A DNA stretch of 64,000 bases from Miscanthus floridulus (Eukaryota > Streptophyta > Magnoliopsida > Poales > Poaceae). The stretch spans positions 54,808,078-54,872,077 of the forward strand of contig NC_089591.1 in the NCBI RefSeq assembly GCF_019320115.1. Direction: 5' to 3'. The translations under genes and the position numbers were made by a program. Under the pieces are notes generated by a model. That model saw only the letters and a program-made list of their open reading frames with translations, did not search any database and was not told where the DNA came from. Shown here in pieces: positions 22,294 to 33,302 of this stretch (its first letter is position 1; each line of letters starts with the position of its first letter).

Positions 22294-24237
22294 GCAGCAC
22301 ACAGCAGCAATAGTCAACATGGCGATGCTCATACTTCTGTACGTAAAAGCCAATTTGTTGATACAAATGCAATTGGCCAGTTTCTAGGCAACGTCAAATT
22401 TTCTTATGTATTTATTTTGTTTCCCATGCCTCAGTCAGCTCATCAAGGAAGTTAAAAAATTATTTCCTTTTTTATGAATATTCCACTGGGGTGCAAAAAT
22501 TTGAGTCCACCATTCGACGGGAAAATGAAGCATTTGAATCTTTGATCAGACAGAAGTCCCTGATGATGATACCTGTTGATCAGGTGGTGTTTCACTCTAT
22601 CACTAAAATTTTAATTTTAGTCTAACCTTACCAAGGCGGTTAGTGCATGAATGATGCCACACAATGCTTAGTCAAATGGCCTTTACACCTGTCTATGAAT
22701 CTACATGTGGGATCATGTGCCTGGTACCATGTGTTTATTTTAGCTCAATCACAATCAGCCATATGCAGGCAAAATTGTTGTCATACTTTTCTGACATGAA
22801 ACACATCTATCTTTTTTCCCTCCAAGATGGTCGTTGCATTGGACCAACTGTTGCAAATGAAACAGAACCTCTTTTATGTCACCACTCAATTACAAGAAAT
22901 AATTTATTTTATTTATATTTCATGCATTGTGGCCTCTGATATGGTCCATGTTGCTGCTCTCTTATGGACCTAGGGAGTTCGGATATCTAATGTGATTTGT
23001 GACTTTTTTTGAACAAATACACGTCTTTGCTCACAGGAAAACGGTGAGACACATTGTATTCCTTTTTCCTGGAATAGAGCATATGAAAACATATAATTCC
23101 CTTCTAATCTTAGTTGTACCTACTGCTGTAAGCCCTTGCCTATACCTGTGCAGAGAAAGTAGACCTGCAAAATGCATAATTGCATTTCTGAGGCCACAAG
23201 GAGATTGTCATAAATACTTTTATGACCAAATGGAATGATACTGATGTTTGCCATATGCTAATCTATATCACTTATTGTTCCGGACTACCTATTTTTATTG
23301 TTATTTGCTTCCTAACCATTGCATGGTTGCTAATGCAGTCACTCTGCATTTTTATCAGGTCTCTCGAAGCCAGTAAATAAATTTTGCACCAACTGGAGAA
23401 GCCCATAAAAAGCGTTAGCCTTAAATGTTGCACGATTCACAAATCAGGAAGCATTGCTCCATTGCTTCCCATAGGTCTGCTCTATTAGCGTCGCTTTTCG
23501 TACTTGGGTTTTAGTCGTGCCTCCTAAAATTAGCAATATCTTTTATTCCTGCGACTTCTAATTCACATATCATTTTCTTTGTCATGCTCTTTGCATAAAC
23601 TTCTATGAATGATAGTGTGCTGCAATACCCTTGCTATGAGTACACTACCTCATTCTAGCGACATCCTTCCTATGAGTTCACTTATAAATCCACCCGTCCT
23701 GTATGACGATGTTCATGCAATCACCGTAAAGGTACAATCTTTGTCGTTTTGTTTTTTCGAAGTTATGGATAATAGTTTGAATGACTTTTGTCAGCTAATT
23801 CAGCACATATTTCATATTTCATGGATAATACTTTTAGGCTCTTTCAACCAGTTGTGCACACCTTTCTTCAGCTGTTGTGTTGTCTGAATCGATTTCAATT
23901 TTGCCTACTCAAAGTGCTAACATCCTCGTAGGCAAACTGAAAACAATAAACCAGGGTATGCATTGTATATCAAATAAATGTGTAGTTCTTAAGGGACATA
24001 TGCATTCCTTAATACAATGCAGCTGCAGTGAAGGGAACCATTTGCTTCATTTGGTTTACCTTTTTTTTTTTGGCTAAACATCACTTCCATATTAACCAAT
24101 GACGTGTAGTATTTCAAAATATGATAAATGCCTTTTTCTTGGTTATGAGAATAATGGATACCACTCATTTACATTATTCTGAATGTTGCAATTTACTGCC
24201 TTCACTGATAGGTATGGATAGCCTAACACTGGCAGCT
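22294..24237. other. Noncoding body of the Helitron
   Basis: I see only short, unsupported ORFs and no known domain in this AT-rich stretch. Confidence 0.5.
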
Positions 24238-24254
24238 GCGCGGCAACGCCGCGC
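24238..24254 (+). other. Helitron 3' terminal hairpin
   Basis: Perfect 7-bp stem with an aac loop, placed 7 nt before the CTAG terminus. In this family the hairpin acts as the rolling-circle terminator. Confidence 0.85.
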
Positions 24255-24370
24255 TTAGTTTCTAGTATAGATTATATAGGTTTCTGGTAACTGGTAAGGT
24301 GATGGTGTCCTTATTCCCATAACTAATCAGGAAAGATAGATCAAACAAGGAACACAACATACAGATTTAT

Positions 24371-24540
24371 AGTATAGACCATGTTGCTCTGACTCCAACA
24401 CACAAATCTCTGTAGATGGGTTTTGCTCTCCATTCTACAGAGCCTCTAATTGACATGACACTGCTGAAAGTTTTCCTCTTGATTACTTCCAGTGCATAGC
24501 CTCTTTCACAAACAAGAGGGGTATGAATCTATAGACAAGC
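24371..24540 (-). pseudogene. Dead first exon of a third NPF copy
   Basis: On the minus strand, from ATG at 24456, the sequence reads MSIRGSVEWRAKPIYRDL..GVRATWS, aligning with exon 1 of gene 1 (MASGGFVDWRGDLVNRQV..GVKAAWF). The segment just upstream of the ATG (CERGYALEVIKRKTFSS) also aligns with the equivalent part of gene 1. Relative to gene 1 it has a 2-nt deletion near the exon end, and the splice donor GTAAGT reads ATAAAT, so it cannot be spliced in the same way. No later exons were found nearby. Confidence 0.8.
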
Positions 24541-25670
24541 AGATGAACCTTGAAACTTAAAGAGGTGGTAGCAACAGCCAAAAACAGTATCAATCAAAGA
24601 TTCTGGCCTATTTTATGCAATTGGTATAGAACACGCCAGTGTACCAACTACCAACGCTAAAGATTATTTCTTACCTGCTTCCTGCTGACTGAAATTTGGA
24701 CACAATAACAAGCATCCGTTAACATCAGGGGACAAAACTCAGGAATAATTTACAATGAGGGAGGTCTGCATGTACCAATTTTTAGCGAACATTGCTTGCC
24801 ACATGCCAAAATATTGAATGTGTAAATCAATTGTTAGGTTACTGATTATTTTGAGCGACTAATACTTATGCACAGGGCATGATGCCTGAAAGCAAGATAT
24901 AAATAAATGTATACAATAGTACAACAAGAGGAACAATCGGTGCCCCAGAACATATTGTTTTCAAAGACGAAGCCTAGTAAATAATTAATTGCGGACAAAA
25001 ACAAATGCAAGTTGTGATAAAACGGCACAGCAGAAGCAATCGGATAATAAAGTTTTAGTTCAATTGCCATTAACAATATACCTGGGTAGATTAGTCTTGG
25101 ACGCAAGATCAGTCGTTGTTGGCTAGCTGCCGATTAAGTCCTCTGCCAGAAGAATATATGCAACATTAAATCAATTTCCAGCACGTTACACATAGGCAAT
25201 GTAACCGAGCTTCTCGCCAGTTCAGTAGTTGGTACAGTCCCTACTCCCTAGTTCACCATCTCCGCATGACATCAGTTCAAGTAGTCGTTTCATCATGCTC
25301 TCGGTTCTCATGTTATTGTCATCTGCAGCTGCAGTCATTGCAGACACACTGAAGGAATAGATCAAATGAATTTGGTCACAATCTAAGAAATACAGACACA
25401 TTTTGAACAGTGCGCAGGCAGGAAGAGATATCAAGGGGTCGCAGGGGACGAAGAGGAAGGAATGGCCCGATGGCCGCTGGCCGGTCACCTGTCACCGCCG
25501 TGCCCGACCCGACGGAGAAACTCGAAGCGGCGAAGCGGATGCCATACGGGCGTTTGGCTAGCACGGCCATCACGGCGGCTCTTCAGCTTCTGGTAGCAGC
25601 GCGAGGTGGATGCGGACCAGCGCCACGGCCCGGTAGCTCCGAATGAAGATGGTCTGACACTTCTTAGATT
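24541..25670. other. Duplicated NPF upstream segment and unrecognised sequence
   Basis: The part up to about 25215 is paralogous to the region upstream of NPF gene 1. Beyond that, 25400-25650 is GC-rich with open frames on both strands but no recognisable domain. Confidence 0.5.
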
Positions 25671-25889
25671 GTGAAAACACAATTGTTAACTACAATCTCA
25701 TGTTTTGTTTACCAATAATATTCTTTAAGATAATGCTATTTTGAAAACACAATTGTTAACTACAATCTCATATTTTGTTCACAAAACCATCCGTTTGGAT
25801 TTAGTTCTTTTTACAAATAATATTCTTTTTACTCAAGATAGTGCTATTTTGAAAACACAATTGTTAACTACGATCTCATGTTTTGTTTA
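25671..25889. repeat. Local tandem repeat, three units, the third split by a MULE
   Basis: The units begin gaaaacacaattgttaacta at about 25673, 25742 and 25853. Unit 2 continues with aaaaccatccgtttggat. In unit 3 the repeat stops at tgttttgttta (25889) and resumes at 38428 with cgaaaccatccatttggat, so the 12.5 kb between is an insertion. Confidence 0.9.
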
Positions 25890-27949
25890 GAGAAAGTCTA
25901 TTTGTCAACCGGTTGATTGGGATGTTTGTCTCAACTGGCTTTTTTTTATCGTTCGATTTGGCATGTGCGGTCCGTTATGAGACAGCCTGGTTCTATTTCT
26001 TTGTCTTTGTATTCTTTGTCTGCCATGTGGGTCCGATATGTCGGCGCTTTCTTTTAATTTTTTTGTAATCGCGCCCGTTATTGCAGGGGTGTCCCTGTCC
26101 GTTTCAGGTGTTCCCCGTTCATTTCATTTCTTCTACTTGTCTCCCCCGCGGCGTAGCCGTTGTCGTCGCCGACGACGATTCTAGGGTTCTCTAGGTTCGC
26201 CAGTTCGTCCCTCTTCTGATTTGTGTGTTCTTCATGTAAATCCATGTTGTTAGGGTTCATCTGTTGCTGATGGAGTATTTTGGTTTGTGTTTTTGGTCCT
26301 CTGTTCGTCAGGCTCGTGGTGTCCCTGGTGCTTTCGTCGATTGGCGATTCTAGTGTTTCTCAAGGTCTGCTCCTCGTCTGCGCTCCTCGTCGAGGTATGT
26401 GGTGGTGGATGCGTGTTTGTATCTGTTGTGGTTCGAGATAGAGTGAATTGTGGATTCCGCCTGGGCTGCTGCACCCTGCAATTGTTTGATTTCGTTCGAG
26501 TTATAGTGGATCTGGGGATTTTGTGGTGGCTCTGTTGGTGGTTGGGGATAGGGGTTGCTAGTTCATCCCCTATTGTTTCATGTAGAGTGTAATTGTTTGA
26601 TTTCATCCGAGTTATAGTGGATCTGGCGATTTTTGTGGTGGCTCTGCTGGTGGTAGGGGATGGGGGTTGGTGGCTCATCCCCTGTTGTTTCATGTAATGT
26701 GGTTTAGGCGATTTTTGTCTTGTTTAATTGTTGTGTGTCATCGTACGTACCTAGTAGTTGCTAGCTCCAACTTCGTTCTCCTTTGAATACTTTATTACTT
26801 TGTGTCGAAGAAGGAGTGGAAGCATGTAGTACTCTGTACTTGCTATCTAGCAGCTTGTTAAGTGTACTGCTGCGTGGTTGAGTTTGATGCTGCTGCCGTT
26901 GTATAGTTGTCTGGCAATCCATCCATTTCAACTTGTTTTGTTAGCCTATCTTCAATAGCCTAGGCACTCCGACAACAACGGAGCCTACTGTAGCAGTAGA
27001 TCAGGATCATTGTCCAGTTAAATGATGTAGTTCAGCAAGTTAACTGATATTTGCTTCTGATTTCTGTTTATTTTTGTTCTCACATTTTGCAAGTGGACCT
27101 AGGATTACATCTTCATGATTTTTGTTCTAGGCCTGTTTGTGCGGTAGCAATCCTAGCTGGTTCGTAGGTGTTTTGCCTTGGGTTCATGTTTCGCCTTTTG
27201 TGGCATGTCTTTTTTTCTTCGTAGAAAGAAATTTAAGGGGTTGAGGAGGCAAGGCAACCATGTATGTACGTTCTAGTTGCTATTTTCTAGCTAGATCCTT
27301 GTAACATAGCAACGAAGATCCTACTGCTCGTATACTGCAATGCAGATGGTGTAGCTAGCTAGCTGATCTGTTATTAGTTTCCAGGAGGAGCAAGACAAGG
27401 TAGGAGGCAATTTATCTTCATGTACAGCATGTGTTGTGGTCATATGGCAGTGCTTCTCTGCATGAAGAGATGCATATATATGAGGGAGGCGCAGGGAAGG
27501 GGAAGAGGATAGGATGGTGTGGTATTAAATGGAGATGATGTGGTTTGTGGTGGTAAGGGAGGGGAAGGTATGTGAGGTTAGCTGATGCAGTTAGCAGTAG
27601 TTGTATGCAGATTCAGTTGTGGCCCTTGCTGCATTATTGTTTTTGTTCCCCTTCTAAATTCTGATGGCTCTGCATTTGCATAGCCCTTAGATTTACCATT
27701 TCTTTTTTTTTTTGATCCCTCATTTCTTGCTTCCTCTCCTGTGTAGTAAACATGTATTGTATTTTTATTTTTTATTACAGTATCTTGTTACTATATTTAC
27801 ACAAATTATTTTAGTGTAAATTCTTAGACAGAGTGGTGTAAGTTAGTAATAACAGTACCTCATGGTGAGACCAAATTTTGATTAGCATTGGAGAAGTATC
27901 CGCCATATTTCTTCTTATAAATTATCTTTGTTTGTTTCTTGTTTTTTAG
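25890..27949 (+). other. Left subterminal region of the MULE
   Basis: About 2 kb with no convincing coding sequence. It should contain the promoter and 5' leader of the ULP1-like gene; the acceptor-like ttttttag directly before the ATG at 27950 suggests at least one upstream noncoding exon. Confidence 0.55.
26481..26702 (+). repeat. 111-bp tandem duplication in the MULE left arm
   Basis: Units start at 26481 and 26592 with attgtttgatttc and share gagttatagtggatctgg and ttcatgta near the end. The proline/threonine-rich minus-strand ORF over it is an artefact. Confidence 0.9.
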
Positions 27950-30900
27950 ATGGTTCGTAAAAGACCTGGTGGTGTAATTGATTTGTCAGACTCTGGTGAT
28001 TCAGACATTGGTGGCTCTGAAGATGTCCAGTGTTCTCAGTTACCTTTTACAGACTATGATTCCTATGCATCATTATCAGAAACCCAGGTTGTTAGACTAA
28101 CTAGTTATCTTTTTTTACTTTGGTATTTTTTCCTATTGTTTGCTTAATATTAGTTTGAATTTGTAGAATGATTTTTCCAGTGACACCTCAAGTTTTGATC
28201 GCCAGCTCTATGAGAAGTGCTTAAAAGATGTATGTTGTTTTTTTTTCAAATCTTTTTTCTTTCTTTTCCTTTGTTCTTTTCTCATTTTTTTCATTTTAAT
28301 TTTCTTCCTTTTAGTATAAGAAGATTAAGGTTTTGAAGAAAATGTTACAGATGGCTATGAGACATAAGGTTATGTGTCCTTATTTTTCCGCATGTATTTA
28401 AGTTGCTCTTTGTTAATGTCTGATGTGATCTTTTCGTTTTCTGTAGTTTAGTTCTGGTTTTCTGGTGACATGATTTTATTAATTAGTGTGGTTTTTCATT
28501 CATTCAAAAATATAAAAGATGTAGATGGATTAGTCACATTTTAATATTTTTTTCTTTTGAAGTTTTCCCTGAAATATTGTAAATCATTTCAGTCAAAGAA
28601 GAAAATTGAAAAGAAGACTAAGGATGGCTTCACTAGGTTTTCTACCACAGCTTTTATGAATGTGATATCTACTCTGTCCCCTGAGAAGAAGGCTATCATT
28701 GAGAGTTATGGTTTTGGATCTTTGTTGAAGTTCAACAAGTGTTTCGTGCTGAATAAGTTTGCTAACTGGGTTGCACGTCTAGTTGATTCGAAATCTGGTG
28801 ACATTATCCGTGATGGAAAGGTTATTTCTCTTACTGAAGAATCTGTTCATTTGGTTCTTGATCTCTCGAAAGGAAGCAGGTGTTTCCCATCTGATTCAAG
28901 TGCTGGTAGAGATGCTGTCTTATCAAAGTTTGGAAATGATAGGATACCTCCTGTTTCGTTTTTTGCTGACAAGTTAATCAATAAGGATGATTTACCAGAT
29001 GAGGATATGTTCATTTGCTTCATGATAGTTGCTTTGAGTAGCTTTTTATGTCCAAATACCAATACTGTTCCAAGTCCCAAGTATTTTGGTGTTTTTGAAG
29101 ATATTGATCAGATCAAGGAATATAATTAGTGCGGTTTTATGTTGGATTGGTTACTGGAGCATATAAAGGCATTCACTAGAGGGAAGAATGATAAATCAAA
29201 ACATTGTCAAGGTCTTGGTGGTTGCTTATATTACCTTGTGGTTAGTGTTTCTGTTATCTTTTAAAATATGATTCATATTTACTGTTGTTTTTCTTTTGTT
29301 GTAATGCATTTGCCTTTGATTTTTTGTTCTAAGGTTGTTTACTTAGATCACATTGATTTCCGCCAGCGTCAAGTTCCAGATTGTATTCCTCGAATTTTAG
29401 TTTGGAAAGAAGATATGATTCAGTTTTATGCTAATCTTGATGTGAAATCTCCTGGTGTCTATGGTTATAGACCCTTGCTTGAGTTTGAGAAAACTTGCTA
29501 CTACAAGGTTAGATAGATATGTTTTCCCTTCATGTCTTTTTTTAGTTTTATGTTTCATTTGTGTAAGGTTGAATTTTCTTCTCATTTATATTTTTTCCCT
29601 TTGGTAGTGTGTTCGTCTAGACCAGTAACCTGTGTTGATGTTGAATTTTGTAATAAGATGGAAAGTGTTTCTGGTTGTCAGCTTCCTTTGAGTTTGAAGC
29701 TTGAAATATCAAGGTTGATTGATGAGCATTGCTTTAATTCTGGTATGTCGTTGTCGATGGATGTGACTTCTCTTGGGAATGTTTCAAAGGAATTTCAAGA
29801 TATGTTTGCAAAGATGATGCGTCACATATGTAGAATTGATGCTAGATCAAAGGATTTGATCGTTGATATTATGCAGGCTATTTCTAAGACTGTTCCTGAT
29901 GACAATGATGAAATTGGTTCTGATGTTGATCGAAATGAAGATAATGTATCTCCTGTTTTATCTGAGCGAGAAGAAGCTAATGTTGTTGCTGCTAAAGTCA
30001 TTTCTTGCCCTTTCTATTTCCCCCCTTAATTAATTTCTGTAGTTACATTTTTTATTTTTTCTATCAGGATTCTGTTAATTGTTTTGTTGCTTCCACTTCA
30101 AAGTCTACACAAAAGAATGTTGCTCTTCATAGTGCTCAGGTCATAGATGTTGATTTGAAGGATGATGAGCCTGCTGCGAAAAAAGAGTAATGGTTCTTAT
30201 TTCTTTAGTTGTTGGAGTTTTTGTTGTGATCATAGTTTATTGTTCTTTAGATTGAACCTATAAATAATATTAAACATTTTGTTTAGGTTCCCGTATTGTT
30301 CTTCATCCACAATTGAAGTCTAAAAGTGTTGCTGCTCTCGCAAATGTAGTCTCTGATTTGAATGATGGTGTTGCTTCTGTTCGTAATCCTTTGAGTGACA
30401 TTAGTAATGTTGGTTGCCAATCTGTTGGATGTGATGGTGTTATTGACTTGGAGGGAGATGTGATTCCTATTGACAAGGAGAATGTCATTGTTCCCGATTC
30501 TGTTTCTCCTTCTCCTTTTCGTCATCGATCAAGATTGGGTCGTGCTAAGGTTTTTACCTGACTTTTTTGCTGCTTGTCTTTGTTTTCCCTCTCTGGTATT
30601 TTTAAATAGTATTTTGTGTTTTTTTAGATCTCTCAAAATTCTCAGAATGGTTCGATGAACAATATACATGAGGTTAGTTATTATTTTGGTGCTATCTGTT
30701 TTGCAAGTTCATTGTATTTTTTATCAGTTTTGGCTTTATTTTGATTTTGTATAGGATCATATATTCATGCAAACTCTTCCTTTGACTGATGATGGATCTC
30801 CTCGTATTACCCCTCATCTCTCTAGAAAGTCTTCTGTTTTCCCTGTCCTTAGTAATTTTGGCAAGAATGGACATGGCAATAAGCGACATGGTTTTTCTGA

Positions 30901-32693
30901 TAAAGAGAATGTAAGCTTTTGCATTATATAATTTCATTTTCTGTATTTTACTTCTACTGGTATTTGATACTAGTTTTATTTTACTAAGTGTATTCCTTTT
31001 TTAGGATACCTCCCCTGTTATTTGTACTGGTTCGAGGCCTTTTCTTGAAACTGTTAAGCACCAGACCAAGAAATCAGAGGCTGTGTATAATTCTAATTTG
31101 GAAAATATGAGGATGAGCACACAAACTCCTTGTTTTTCTCTTGGCAAGACTCATGGTTTTCCTGCTGATTTATCTGTTAATCCTGAAAGTTTGGCCAATC
31201 GTTCTGATTTTAAAGTCAGGGATTCTTCAACTGGTGGGAAAGTTCCTCTTCATGGCCCTAGAAGAATGGTTTGTCCAAATAGAGTTCTTATTAATGATTT
31301 CATTGGCAATGAAGATAAGTTCAAACCTTCTCCATCTGAATTAGCAAATTACAAAGCTATTTGTGCCTTGGCCAGTTCTCGTTCTAGCAAGTAATTTTTT
31401 CCTCCTTGTTCTTTTGTTTATCTTACCTATTATTGTTTTTCATAGTATCCATAGCATGTCTGAATTTTATTATCTAAAATTTGTGAGCTTCTTTTGTTTC
31501 CCCTGTAATAATCCTGGCCATGTCATATGTTAATGTTGTCTGTAGTTTGGATGCTTTGTACTTTGGAGGTGTTCGTTGCACCTACTGGTCCTTAGGTGAA
31601 TCTATGAAGCTTGGTGGTACAGTCAACAATTATGTAGTTGCTGCATTTTGTTATCATTTGTTTTGCCGCCCAGATGGTCATCCAGACATATCTAAGCGTC
31701 ATTACTTCTTTCTGAATATTTCAGTAAGTTTCTTGATAGATTGAATTTGCTATTTATGTAGCTTCATTTCTGCATGGTTGTTTGTTTATTGCTCTGTATT
31801 TTTATATAGGACAACCTGCTAAAAGATCATGATGAAGTTTTTGGACATGTTATGATGAAAGCTTTTGAGCGTTCTGCGAAGTCAAGGCCCCTTTTTAAGT
31901 CTGATGTGGTTGGTTTTTTTTATCACAATGATCTCCTTTTCTTATTCCTTCTTCTTTTATTAGGTACATATAATATTATTCTTTGTGTATGCAGTTGTAT
32001 TTTCCAACTTTCTATGAGGATCATTGGTTTGTATTCGTCATTGATATCAAGGATAATAAGTTTGTTTTTCTTGATTCTTTGTATACTGAGGTCCATGCTT
32101 ACCATGAATATGTTAGAGGAAAGATGGTATGGTTCTTTTAATTAAGTTGTATTTTTTTATTGTTGTTTATGAAATGTTTTGTTCATGTAATTATTGTTTT
32201 TGTTCTAGATCCCTGAATTTACATACTGGTGGGACAAGCTTGTGAAGCGTGATATGAAGTTCAAAGACTATTGTGTCAAATATCATGTTGTGCCCAAGCA
32301 GTCTCCATATGATAAGTATGTTTCTCTTGTTAAATAATTACAGTGTTTGCACTACCTTTGTTTATGTTCCTGGCTGTTTTTGCTTCTTCGTTTAATTAGT
32401 TTAGATTTTTTGTACGCGGTTTTGATTCGGGAATTTACATTATGATGTTTCTTGAGTATTGGACTTCGTCTCGTTCTTCTCTATGTTCTTTATTAAGTAG
32501 TGACGACATTCCAAATATAAGAGTCAAGTTAGCAAATGAAATGTTTTTCAACCCAAGGAACATTGGGAACAAGAATCCAGTGATCACTTTTGATCATGAT
32601 GAGGTATATCTGTGCATATTTTTCTCACTTTTATGTTCATTTTTAGTTAAGTTGTTTATTATGTATATATTTTTTTAGGATGGTGGTTATTAG
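27950..32693 (+). pseudogene. ULP1-like cysteine protease gene carried by the MULE
   Basis: Inferred exons include 27950-28087, 28167-28229, 28315-28368, 28593-29240, 29334-29507, about 29608-30000, about 30069-30187, about 30287-30549, 30628-30672, 30755-30910, 31005-31390, 31546-31723, 31810-31908, 31995-32126, 32209-32315, 32405-32603 and 32679-32693. The N-terminal helical region (exon 28593-29240) resembles that of other plant transposon ULP proteins. The C-terminal Ulp1/SENP-like domain has the catalytic His in YEDHWFVFVID and Asp in FVFLDSL, but the DCG motif reads FDSGIYIMMFLEYW, putting serine at the cysteine position. An in-frame TAG at 29127-29129 interrupts exon 4, and exon 6 does not join exon 5 in frame as I read it. 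ULP1 enzymes remove SUMO; function here is doubtful. The three middle exon borders are approximate. Confidence 0.82.
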
Positions 32694-33302
32694 TAGATGG
32701 AGCCGATGTGTTTCTATCTTCGTCCCAGCTGTAGTTAGTTTACTATTTTGTATAGCTATAGGTCCAGTCTATGAACTTTTATCTCTGTCTTTTGGTCTGT
32801 AATAGGATACCACTTAAGTGACTTACAATATGTTTGTGCTATGTGGCACATCATAAAAATAGAACATTGATTACATATGATAAGTTTGCTAAAGTATTAC
32901 ATAAATTTTATTGCTCTAAATGTTGATCATATGGCCTTCATCTAAATGTTGATCAAAGCTGCTGAGTTGGTCGCCTGTGTATCATTGTTCTTCTTTGCTG
33001 ATTTCTTCATTCTCTTTGACTTGGGCTTCACCGGTGAAACTGTGTGACACAAATGAAGTAGAGATTAGAGTTGTTCTAATACTTTGATATGTCTATGTAT
33101 TCAAAATCTATTTTCTTACTAATGAATATCACTTATTGTTATATATGATACTGACCTGAATTTTCATTTGCTGTAATTTGCTTCTTCTTGTTGGTCTCTT
33201 TTTTCTTTGCTTTCTCTCTCTCTCTTGTTCTATTACTGTCTTGAACCTCTTTGTCTTTTCTGGTCTCCCTTTCTTTTGTGTTACTTGTGGATCTTCTAGT
33301 AG
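32694..33302. other. Spacer between the convergent MULE genes
   Basis: AT-rich, no coding sequence seen; it should hold the two 3' UTRs. Confidence 0.6.

Larger units (their letters stand above)
20298..24265 (+). mobile_element. Non-autonomous Helitron (about 4 kb)
   Basis: The 3' end has the Helitron signature: a 7-bp perfect stem hairpin (gcgcggc-aac-gccgcgc, 24238-24254), 7 nt of spacer, then CTAG at 24262-24265 followed by T. The 5' end is placed at TCCTGCACCC (20298) after an A, giving the expected A/T target. The placement is supported by the paralogous host segments on either side (19459-20297 and 24266 onward), which show where host sequence resumes. No Rep/helicase ORF is present, so it would depend on a helper. 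A GC-rich, Pro/Ala-coding block (20440-21040) may be captured gene sequence, but I do not recognise it. Confidence is high for the 3' end and moderate for the 5' end. Confidence 0.75.

Noticed and set aside
26250..26693. 147-codon minus-strand Pro/Thr/Ser/Arg-rich ORF
   Set aside because: It is the reverse complement of a 111-bp tandem duplication in the MULE arm, with no independent support.
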